From positions 2,790,001 to 2,854,000 of the forward strand of contig OZ241860.1 in assembly GCA_965203195.1 (NCBI GenBank): a stretch of DNA of 64,000 bases, read 5' to 3'. The notes beneath the pieces are model-generated. The model made no database searches. It was given only the letters and a program-made list of their open reading frames with translations, and was not told where the DNA came from. This document shows positions 55,428 through 62,808 of the stretch, piece after piece (position 1 is the stretch's first letter; every line of letters starts with the position of its first letter). The position numbers and the translations under genes are program-made. This DNA comes from Bin87 sp965203195 (GTDB taxonomy: Bacteria > Chloroflexota > Dehalococcoidia > Lucifugimonadales > UBA3495).

Positions 55428-55630
55428 CTCCGCAGCTCAAATTGGCAGTCATTTTGGTACCGGCTCTCATCGTGGGAGTCGCCGTTGCCACGCTGGTCAA
55501 CCCTCCTGCCGACGCGGCTCTGATGGAAAAGATACCCTATTGGGCCATAGGCTTTTTCATCGGATCCGTCCCCGTCGCAGCGGTGGTGGCATGGCTCCTC
55601 AAAAACTGGGCCTTTAGTAGCCTAAATTGA
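55428..55630 (+). pseudogene. Small membrane protein truncated by IS
   Basis: The frame reads LKLAVILVPALIVGVAVATL, a polar loop, then YWAIGFFIGSVPVAAVVAWL and ends KNWAFSSLN: two membrane helices. It is open into the IS end, so the native start has been removed; TTG 55442 is the first possible start. The stop overlaps the convergent hydantoinase stop by nine bases. Confidence 0.5.
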
Positions 55631-57655
55631 CGGTTCCAAGAGCAGGTTGCCGTAGGCGTCCACCACGCCGCTCCACCCCGGAGGCGCTACTATGGTGGTG
55701 TCCAGTTGCAGCAGCAGGGCCGGCCCGGCGATCCGGTTGCCCGTTTGCAGCCGTTCCCGGTCGTAAAGCGTCGTGGCTGCCGGCCCGCCGGCGAATACCG
55801 CCCCGGCAACGCCGATGACGGCGTGGGACGCGTCCACATCCTGCGCCGGCGCCGGCTCCAGGCGCGGCTTGTCCATGGCCAGCTCCAGCTTCAGACGCAG
55901 GTTGACGATTTCAACCGGCAGGGCGCGGTCGGCGTATCCGAAACGCTGCCAGTGGGCTTCGTAGAACTCGTCGGATATGCTTGCGGCCAGGCCAGCGCAG
56001 GCGTCGTCGTTGCGGTCATCGTCCCGGTCCAGCGCCGGGCAATCTACGGTCAGCTCAAAAGACTGGCCTACATAGCGCACATCAAGGAAACGGCGCGCCG
56101 CCATATCGCCGGCCGGCAGCCCCTCCGCCACCAGTTCGGCGCGGGCCAGCTGCTCCATGCCGTGAAACTCCGTTTCCAGGCGCGCCGGCTCCAGGTCGGC
56201 GCCCCGCAGCATCACGGTGCGGGAGTAATCCTTGACCACATCGGCGATGGCCACGCCCAGGGCGGACAGAATGCCCGGATGGCCCGGCACCAGCACGCGG
56301 GGGATGCCCAGCTCGGCGGCCAGTTCGCAGGCGTGCATCGGGCCGGCGCCGCCAAAGGGAATCAGGGTGAATTCCCGCGGGTCATAGCCCCGTTCCAGGG
56401 AAATGGCGCGAATGGCCCGTTCCATATTGGAGTTCACCACGCGGATGATGCCCAGCGCGGCGTCGCCGGCGGAAGCGCCGATGCCGGCGGCGATGTCCGC
56501 CAGCAAGCCGTCGGCGCGTTCCTTGTCCAGCGTCATCCGGCCGCCGAGGAAACCGTCGGGACGCAGACGGCCCAGGGCCAGGTTGGCGTCGGTCACGGTG
56601 AGCTGCCCGCCGCGTCCGTAGCAGGCCGGGCCGGGGTCGGCGCCGGCCGACTGGGGGCCGACGGTCAGTGCGCCGCCGGCGTCAATGCGGGCGATGGAAC
56701 CCCCGCCGGCGCCGACCGTATGGATTTCAATCATCGGCACGCTGACCGGATAGCCTCCCAGGTTGGCGGCGGTGGTTTCCTTAATCCGGCCGGGGCAGAG
56801 GGAAACATCGGTGGAAGTGCCGCCCATATCCAAGGTAATAATGTCGGAATAACCAGCCTGCGTTCCGGTGTAGAAGGCGCCCACCACGCCGCCGGCGGGG
56901 CCGCTCAATATGGTGCGGACCGGCTGTTCCGCCGCCAGGCTGGCGGTAATGCTGCCGCCGGAGGACTGCATAATCCGCAGCCCCCGGCCCAGCGTGGACT
57001 CCAGCTGCGTCAGGTAACGCGCCATCACCGGCCCCACATAGGAATTGACCACTACCGTGCTGGTGCGTTCATACTCCCGGAACTCCGGCAGGATTTTTGA
57101 CGAAATGGAAATGAACGGGCTGCCGGGCAATTCCGACAGCCGCCGCGCCAGCGTTTCCTCGTGCACCGGATTGAGGAAAGAGAACAGGAAAGAAACGGCG
57201 ATGCCATCCACCTGCGCCCCGGCCAGCAGCGACAGCAGGGCGTCCACCGACGCCGGCGTCAGGTCGTCCAGAATGGCGCCAGTGTAGTCAATGCGTTCCG
57301 GCAGGCCGAAACGGAGCGGCCAGGGCGCCAGGGGCGCCGGGCGTTCCATATTGAGGTCATAAAGATCGGCCCGGTTCTGGCGCCCGATTTCCAGCACATC
57401 CTCAAAACCCATTGTGGTGATCAGGGCGGTGCGTCCGCCCTTGCCTTCCAGCAGGGCATTGGTGGCCACGGTGCTGCCGTGGATGAAATCGGCGGCCGCG
57501 CTGTTGACGCCGGTTTCGGCAATGCCCTGGACAATGCCCCGGGACGGGTCCGCCGGCGTGGAGGGCAGTTTGTGCACCGCCAGGCGGCCGTCCTCGAGCA
57601 GGGCGATGTCGGTAAAGGTGCCGCCGACGTCAATGCCGACTACGATGCTGGTCAT
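55622..57655 (-). CDS. Hydantoinase/5-oxoprolinase family protein, HyuA-type
   Basis: 677 residues. VVGIDVGGTFTDIALLEDGR is the ASKHA phosphate-binding start; FIHGSTVATNALLEGKGG, ISSKILPEFREYERTSTVVV, MQSSGGSITASLAAEQPVRT, LSGPAGGVVGAFYTG, DMGGTSTDVSLCPG and GGAGPMHACELAAELGIPRV are N-terminal and core HyuA motifs. It hydrolyses cyclic amides in an ATP-dependent way, usually as a complex with a HyuB subunit; no HyuB gene is adjacent, the downstream neighbour is unrelated. Start chosen at ATG 57655; GTG 57667 and ATG 57664 are in frame with GGAG just upstream. Confidence 0.9.
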   Translation of the reverse strand: MTSIVVGIDVGGTFTDIALLEDGRLAVHKLPSTPADPSRGIVQGIAETGVNSAAADFIHGSTVATNALLEGKGGRTALITTMGFEDVLEIGRQNRADLYDLNMERPAPLAPWPLRFGLPERIDYTGAILDDLTPASVDALLSLLAGAQVDGIAVSFLFSFLNPVHEETLARRLSELPGSPFISISSKILPEFREYERTSTVVVNSYVGPVMARYLTQLESTLGRGLRIMQSSGGSITASLAAEQPVRTILSGPAGGVVGAFYTGTQAGYSDIITLDMGGTSTDVSLCPGRIKETTAANLGGYPVSVPMIEIHTVGAGGGSIARIDAGGALTVGPQSAGADPGPACYGRGGQLTVTDANLALGRLRPDGFLGGRMTLDKERADGLLADIAAGIGASAGDAALGIIRVVNSNMERAIRAISLERGYDPREFTLIPFGGAGPMHACELAAELGIPRVLVPGHPGILSALGVAIADVVKDYSRTVMLRGADLEPARLETEFHGMEQLARAELVAEGLPAGDMAARRFLDVRYVGQSFELTVDCPALDRDDDRNDDACAGLAASISDEFYEAHWQRFGYADRALPVEIVNLRLKLELAMDKPRLEPAPAQDVDASHAVIGVAGAVFAGGPAATTLYDRERLQTGNRIAGPALLLQLDTTIVAPPGWSGVVDAYGNLLLEPSI

Positions 57656-57830
57656 TGGAATCATCACTCCGTGTTACGTAGCCACGCCGGGCGTGGCGGC
57701 GGCGACAGGGGCGGCCGGCGGCGGACGGATGCCCGGCCGGGCCTGGCCCATATCGTCGCCGTCTTGCCCGGCATTTCCCTACCTGCCTGCCGTTTATTGT
57801 AACGCAGCGGCGCCCGGCGGGGTAGCCTGG

Positions 57831-58565
57831 TCAGCCGCCGGTTTCGGCCAGGGCGATGCGCAGCCGCTTGTTGATGCGCCCCTTGCTTTCGTGGCCCGTT
57901 ACCCGGATGTCGCCCACCTCGCGGGTGTTGCGGACATGAGTGCCGCCGTCGGCCTGCAAGTCCAGCCCTCGTATGTCAATGGTGCGAACTTCGGAGATGG
58001 CCGCCGGCAGCAGGTTGATTTTGGTGCGGATCAGGTCGGGATGCGCATCGGCGGCGGCGCGGGACATAAAATCTACGGCGATGTCGCGGGCGGCGGCCAC
58101 CTCGGCGTTGATGCGGGCTTCCACTTCGCCGGCGAACTCGGCGGACATATTCTCCAGCTCAAAGTCCATCCGCGCCGCGCCGGGGCGCATATCGCCTCCG
58201 GTGACCAGGGCGCCGTAGTCGCGCCAGACCACGCCGCAGAGGATGTGCAGCGCGGTGTGGGTTCGCATCAGCAGGTAGCGCCGTTCCCAGTCGATGACGC
58301 CGCGCAGGGCGGCGCCGGGGGCCGGCCGGTCAGCTCCGTCCAGGGTATGGACGATGGCGCCGCCGGCGCGGGCCACTTTCGTCACCCGGTACTCCGCGCC
58401 GGCGGCGGCGGCGTCCGCCAGCCGCCCGGTGTCGCAGGGCTGCCCGCCGCCGCCGATGTAAAAGGCGGTGCGATCGAGAACCACGCCGCCATCGGCGTTG
58501 ACGGCGGTCACCACGGCGTCAAATTCGGACTGGTAAGCATCGGTCTGGAACAGCAATTCGGTCAT
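57831..58565 (-). CDS. AlaX-like aminoacyl-tRNA editing protein
   Basis: 244 residues. The N-terminal barrel TAFYIGGGGQPCDTGRLADA and the editing-site motifs RTHTALHILCGVV (H-x-x-x-H) and LQADGGTHVRNTREVG (D-G-G-T-H, where AlaRS has C-G-G-T-H) identify a free-standing AlaX-M type deacylase that removes Ser or Gly from mischarged tRNA-Ala. ATG 58565 opens MTELLFQTDAYQSEF. It sits between hydantoinase and dnaN with no clear operon partner. Confidence 0.9.
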   Translation of the reverse strand: MTELLFQTDAYQSEFDAVVTAVNADGGVVLDRTAFYIGGGGQPCDTGRLADAAAAGAEYRVTKVARAGGAIVHTLDGADRPAPGAALRGVIDWERRYLLMRTHTALHILCGVVWRDYGALVTGGDMRPGAARMDFELENMSAEFAGEVEARINAEVAAARDIAVDFMSRAAADAHPDLIRTKINLLPAAISEVRTIDIRGLDLQADGGTHVRNTREVGDIRVTGHESKGRINKRLRIALAETGG

Positions 58566-58734
58566 AGTGGCTTCTCTCCGTGTGATTGACGGGTTGACGG
58601 GTTGATGGGCGATGGATTGACAGGCTGACGGCGGGGCGGCGCGCCGGGTTTAATCACGGGCCGGCGCGCCGGCCGCCTCAATAATTATAGCAATCCGCAC
58701 GGGCCGCAGGTTCGGGGTACCAAGGGCGGTGTGC

Positions 58735-58740
58735 TATAGT
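58735..58740 (+). promoter_or_regulatory. Extended -10 element of dnaN
   Basis: TGCTATAGT, an extended -10 (TGn preceding TATAGT), lies 53 bases before the dnaN ATG. No good -35 is present, as often with extended -10 promoters. The rest of 58566-58792 shows nothing else. Confidence 0.5.
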
Positions 58741-58792
58741 GGGCTTAATTTATCCGCCTTGATAACGATAGCGCGGACGGAGTTCACTAACT

Positions 58793-59980
58793 ATGAAACT
58801 TTCGTGCCTTCAGGAGAATCTGGCCCGTGGTCTGACCACCGTTGGCCGCGCCGTCGCCAGCCGCTCCACCTTGCCCATCACCCAGAACGTGCTGTTGAGC
58901 AGCGACCAGGGGATGCTCAAGCTCTCGGCCACCAATCTGGAAATCGCCATCACCACCTGGATTGGGGCCATGATTGAGCAGGAGGGGGCCATTACCGTCC
59001 CCCACCGGCTGCTGGCCGATCTGGTCAGCGCCCTGCCCAGCGACCGGGTTGATCTGGACCTGCGGGGCGCCGGCGGCGCTGACAGCGAGGGCGAGGACGA
59101 TTATGCGGAGAGCGCCGGCGGCACCGTGTTGCACATTGCCTGCGGGCGTTCGGTGACGAACATCAACGCCGCGGCGGCCCGGGACTTTCCGCCGGTGCCG
59201 CAGGTGGACGAGGGCATGGCCACCACCATTGAGCCGGGCATCCTGCGCGCCGGCGTCGGGATGGTGGCCTTCTCGGCCGCCGCCGACGAATCCCGACCGG
59301 TGCTCACCGGCGTGGAACTGAAGTTGCAGGAGGACAAGCTGATCATGGCCGCCGCCGACGGGTTCCGGCTGGCCGTGTTCAGCCGGCAGCTGCCTCGCCC
59401 GGTGGACGAGGAAATCAAGGTCATCGTGCCGGCGCGCACCTTGCAGGAAGTGCAGCGGCTGGCTTCGGAACAAAGCTCGCCTGTGCGGGTCACCCTGTCC
59501 CCGGAAAAGGGGCAGGTGATGTTCAAGATGGAAAACGCCGAAATAGTGTCGCAGCTGCTGCAAGGCGCTTTCCCCAACTACGAACAGCTGATTCCTGACC
59601 GCTACGAAACCCGCGCCGTGATGGAAGTGGATGACCTCAAACGCGCCACCGACACCGCCACGGTTTTTGCCCGCGACGGCAGCAACATCGTGCGCCTGGA
59701 AATGACCCCCCAGGAAAGCGGCGACGGCGGCCAGCTGAAAGTATCGGCCCGTTCCGAGGAAGTGGGCAACAACGAAAACGAGCTGGACATCGAAGCCCTG
59801 GACGGCTCCGACGCCAAAATCGCCTTCAATGTGCGCTACCTGCGGGACATCGTGAACGTGCTGGGCCGGGGCAAAATCGCCATTGAGGTGACCAACTCCT
59901 CCAGCCCCGGCGTGTTCCGGCCGGCCGAGGACGCCGAGGGCTATGTCCATGTGGTGATGCCGATGTACGTGCAGTGGTGA
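58793..59980 (+). CDS. dnaN: DNA polymerase III sliding clamp (beta subunit)
   Basis: 395 residues with the three-fold clamp: MKLSCLQENLARGLTTVGRA, STLPITQNVLLSSDQGMLKL, SATNLEIAITTWIGA in domain I; VGMVAFSAAADESRPVLTGV in II; FNVRYLRDIVNVLGRGKIAI and the C-terminal clamp end VHVVMPMYVQW in III. An acidic insert (about residues 87-105, ADSEGEDDYAESAGG) lengthens domain I. It tethers polymerase to DNA. No dnaA or recF is adjacent, so this is not a canonical oriC cluster. Confidence 0.97.
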   Translation: MKLSCLQENLARGLTTVGRAVASRSTLPITQNVLLSSDQGMLKLSATNLEIAITTWIGAMIEQEGAITVPHRLLADLVSALPSDRVDLDLRGAGGADSEGEDDYAESAGGTVLHIACGRSVTNINAAAARDFPPVPQVDEGMATTIEPGILRAGVGMVAFSAAADESRPVLTGVELKLQEDKLIMAAADGFRLAVFSRQLPRPVDEEIKVIVPARTLQEVQRLASEQSSPVRVTLSPEKGQVMFKMENAEIVSQLLQGAFPNYEQLIPDRYETRAVMEVDDLKRATDTATVFARDGSNIVRLEMTPQESGDGGQLKVSARSEEVGNNENELDIEALDGSDAKIAFNVRYLRDIVNVLGRGKIAIEVTNSSSPGVFRPAEDAEGYVHVVMPMYVQW

Positions 59981-60034
59981 CAACGCCCCGGCCCGCTGAC
60001 ACCGGCGGTTGCCGCCGGATAATTGCGGCACGGC

Positions 60035-60077
60035 AATGCGCAGCCGGCGCTCCGTGCAGGAGCGCCGGCTGCGCATT
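60035..60077. terminator. 19-bp perfect hairpin between convergent genes
   Basis: Arms 60035-60053 and 60059-60077 (outer AATGCGCAGC, inner GGCGCTCC) pair perfectly with a 5-base loop GTGCA. It lies 55 bases after dnaN and 118 bases beyond the Uma2 stop. There is no T-run on either side, so it may act as a bidirectional transcript-end stabiliser rather than a classical terminator. Confidence 0.55.
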
Positions 60078-60194
60078 AAATGTACTCGGGCGGCAGCGTT
60101 ATTGACGGCGTCAGTGCGGAGCGTCTGCTGGCGGATAAAAGCATGGCGGCAACGGCTGTTGCGGCGCCGGAGGATTGCTGCCGGGGCGTATAGT

Positions 60195-60914
60195 TTATTG
60201 CCCGCGCAATCGCCGGTTTTCATCCTCCAGCTCCCGGATGCGGGCTTCCGCTTCCAGGGCGCGAGCGTCCGCGGCGCGGCGCGCATCCCGCATATCCTGA
60301 TACGAAGGGATGTACTGCCCGGCAGCGGGGTCGTACCAGCGCAGTTCGCCGTACTCCCAGCACAAATCCAGGTTCAGCGCATCGCTGTGGCCCCAGTACA
60401 TATCCGGGGCGTAGCGGTGAATCGGCCTGGGGCGGTATTCGTTCCCCACCAGTTCGTTGCCGGACAGCCCCGATGGGTAGTACAGGCCCCATTCCCGGTC
60501 AAACAGCCACACCTCCGGCACCCGGTACCGGGCATAGCCCAGCAGCTTGTGTCCTACATCGTTGCGCCAGGTGTTGGGGGACGCGATTTCCAGCACGAAA
60601 TCGGGCGGGCGGCCCCATTCCTCAATGGCGTAGCCCCGCTGCCGGATGACGGCGTCCCGGTCCACATTGAGGGCAATCAGCAGGTCGGGGATGAGGATGC
60701 CGCTGCGCTGGCTGTGACGCCAGCCGAGAGGCACTTCGCTCATTACCAGGGTGGATTCCGGGGATCCCAGGTGGTAGCGGAGGCCCGGCTGCCAAGCGGG
60801 TTCGTCGAGGATGATTGAGTTCTGCATGTCGTCACGGGGGGGAAAGGCGGGGAACTCCTTGACCGGAGGCGGCGCTGCCGCTGTCTCCGACCGGGGCAAT
60901 GGTTTGGTAGTCAT
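60195..60914 (-). CDS. Uma2-family (DUF820) endonuclease-like protein
   Basis: 239 residues. A DUF820 domain spans about residues 35-160: GILIPDLLIALNVDRDAVIR, GRPPDFVLEIASPNTWRND, GHKLLGYARYRVPEVWLFD, with the P-D-x-x-x-x-x-E-x-x-S core of the PD-(D/E)xK fold. The C-terminus RDARRAADARALEAEARIRE LEDEN is a coiled coil. GGAGG precedes ATG 60914. Function unclear; such genes are amplified in cyanobacteria and Chloroflexota. Confidence 0.85.
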   Translation of the reverse strand: MTTKPLPRSETAAAPPPVKEFPAFPPRDDMQNSIILDEPAWQPGLRYHLGSPESTLVMSEVPLGWRHSQRSGILIPDLLIALNVDRDAVIRQRGYAIEEWGRPPDFVLEIASPNTWRNDVGHKLLGYARYRVPEVWLFDREWGLYYPSGLSGNELVGNEYRPRPIHRYAPDMYWGHSDALNLDLCWEYGELRWYDPAAGQYIPSYQDMRDARRAADARALEAEARIRELEDENRRLRGQ

Positions 60915-61194
60915 CGGAACCTCCTGCGCTATGCTACGCCGCTTGGCGCTTCCGGCCACGCCTGCGTCCAGCCATCAAATGTTCCTCGCCGCCGGGCTTG
61001 GCCGCCGGCGCATACGGCCGCTGCGCGCGAAAATTTCTGCCTATGTCCGCGCTCCATATTCGTCAGCAGAGCAACGGCACACGGCATACCGCGTTGCCGG
61101 CGGTGTTAGGCGCCAGGGGAAGCCGTCGGGAAGGTCGGGCGGCGCTCTGCGATTCCTGGCTACGGAATTGTCCCCATATGGTTGGCAGGCGGGA

Positions 61195-61271
61195 TGGTGG
61201 GCGGTAGTGGACTCGAACCACTGGCCTCTTGCGTGTCGAGCAAGTGCTCTAACCAGCTGAGCTAACCGCCC
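61195..61271 (-). tRNA. tRNA-Val(GAC)
   Basis: Cloverleaf on the minus strand: acceptor GGGCGGT/ACCGCCC, D-arm GCTC/GAGC, anticodon stem CTTGC/GCAAG with loop TCGACAC, T-arm AGTGG/CCACT with TTCGAGT loop, discriminator A and an encoded CCA (61195-61197). Anticodon GAC, A35, C36 and A73 agree with valine. Position 33 is C where nearly all elongator tRNAs have U. Confidence 0.93.
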
Positions 61272-61481
61272 ACGGGGGCATAAAGTCATAGATGAACGCT
61301 TGATGCTGCCGATTATACCAGCATCCAGGGCGGTTCTGCAACCGCGAATGATGGCTTGGCCAAGGCTTTCCGGTTTCCGTAGTTTGTTCCGTAGTGCCGG
61401 CGGAAAACCGGAGCCTGGATGTTTCGCCGGCGGCCCCGCGCGCCGGCTTGCCGCTTATGCCGGTACGGGCGCGCGGTGTGC

Positions 61482-61487
61482 TACAAT
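61482..61487 (+). promoter_or_regulatory. Extended -10 element upstream of the dioxygenase gene
   Basis: TGCTACAAT (extended -10) 151 bases before the ATG at 61639; no -35 at the proper distance. Other positions in 61272-61638 show no gene or repeat. Confidence 0.4.
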
Positions 61488-61638
61488 GCGGCCGGTTTCG
61501 GCGCTGGCCAACCTCGTTTATTTGCCGCATACGGATACACCCGGATACGGATGCACTTGGAAGATTCGTTGAGGCGCGCCGGGCGTTGCCGGGGATTGAA
61601 ACAGCCGTCAGTCACAGTAAGCAGGAAGGAGGAACGCT

Positions 61639-62685
61639 ATGGCCGAGATCCTGGGCTTGGGCCTGACGCACTCGCCGTCGTTTATCCGCCCCGACGAGGA
61701 CGGGGAGTCGTCGCTGAAGCGGACGCTGCGGACTAACCACCGGGTGCCGGCGGAACTGAAAAACCCCGCCAACTGGCCGGAACCGATGCGGGCCGAGTAC
61801 GGCCAGGACGAGGGCTACGCCTCCGCCGTGCGCCTGCGCCAGCGAATGGTGGCCGGCTTCCGCAAGCTGCGCGCCGAACTGGACGAGTTCAACCCCGACT
61901 TCGTCGTCATCTGGGGCGACGACCAGTACGAAAACTTTCGCGAGGACATCATCCCACCGTTCTGCGTGCTGGCCTACGACGATTTTCATTGCCAGCCCTT
62001 TGACGGCGGCAACGGAACGGCGCGGCGCAATGTGTGGCAAGAACCGGCCGATACGGTGTTCCGCTACCGGGGGCATAAAGAGGGCGCGCGGGCGCTGGCG
62101 ACGGGGATGATTGACCGGGGCATTGACCTGGCCTATGCCTACCGCCCGTTGCACGAACCGGGGCTGGGCCACGCCATCCTCAACACGCTGCTTTACCTGG
62201 ACTATGACCGCAAAGGCTTTGACTACCCGGTGATACCTTTTTTGGTGAATTGCTACGGCAGCCGGGTCATTCGCAACCGGGGCGGCAGCTCGGAACATTC
62301 GCCGGATCCGGACCCGCCCGGGCCGTCGCCCAAACGGTGTATGCAGGCCGGCGCCGCCGCCGCCCGAACGCTGCTGGAATCGCCCTGGCGGGTGGCGCTG
62401 ATTGCGTCCTCATCCTGGTCGCACGCCTTTCTGACGAAAAAACACTGGTGGCTGTATCCCGACATCGCATCGGACCGGGCGCGGTTTGAGGAGATGAAAG
62501 CCGGCGACTACCAGGCGTGGGCGCGGGTCAGCACGGCGCAGATTGAGGACGCCGGCCAGCAGGAACTGCTCAACTGGGCCTGTCTGGTGGGCGCGGTGGA
62601 CGCTCTGGGCTACCGGGCCGACATCGTGGACTGGTACGAAACCTACATTTTCAACTCCACCAAGTGCCTGGCGGTGTTCCGGTAA
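61639..62685 (+). CDS. LigB-type (class III) extradiol dioxygenase superfamily protein
   Basis: 348 residues. EILGLGLTHSPSFIRPDEDG gives the first metal-type His, DEFNPDFVVIWGDDQYENF the strand with conserved D-D, HEPGLGHAILNTLLYLDYD a second His region, FDYPVIPFLVNCYGSRVI and RVALIASSSWSHAFLTKKHW the later conserved S-x-x-x-H. These are landmarks of Fe(II)-dependent ring-cleavage enzymes acting on catechol-like aromatics. GGAGGAACG precedes the ATG. A GMC oxidoreductase follows 123 bases later, so the two may serve one aromatic or alcohol degradation route. Confidence 0.85.
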   Translation: MAEILGLGLTHSPSFIRPDEDGESSLKRTLRTNHRVPAELKNPANWPEPMRAEYGQDEGYASAVRLRQRMVAGFRKLRAELDEFNPDFVVIWGDDQYENFREDIIPPFCVLAYDDFHCQPFDGGNGTARRNVWQEPADTVFRYRGHKEGARALATGMIDRGIDLAYAYRPLHEPGLGHAILNTLLYLDYDRKGFDYPVIPFLVNCYGSRVIRNRGGSSEHSPDPDPPGPSPKRCMQAGAAAARTLLESPWRVALIASSSWSHAFLTKKHWWLYPDIASDRARFEEMKAGDYQAWARVSTAQIEDAGQQELLNWACLVGAVDALGYRADIVDWYETYIFNSTKCLAVFR

Positions 62686-62808
62686 CCCGGCCTCGCCGAC
62701 GGCAGCCGGCGCAAACCGGAAGGACGGGAATGCGCCGGCCGGCGCCGGGATGCCGGATTTGCCGAACAACTGCCGGAAGGAAACGAAACGGCCCGGAAAG
62801 GAAACCCT

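Noticed and set aside
55706..57100. Long plus-strand open frame opposite the hydantoinase
   Set aside because: Gly/Ala/His-rich antisense translation; the minus strand has unambiguous HyuA motifs.
58566..59980. Replication origin near dnaN
   Set aside because: No dnaA, recF or cluster of DnaA boxes in the flanks; only a promoter-like -10 is visible.
58787..60286. Minus-strand open frame opposite dnaN
   Set aside because: Antisense of a clear sliding clamp gene.
61195..61271. tRNA as integration site of a genomic island
   Set aside because: No integrase gene and no direct repeat of the tRNA 3' end found nearby.
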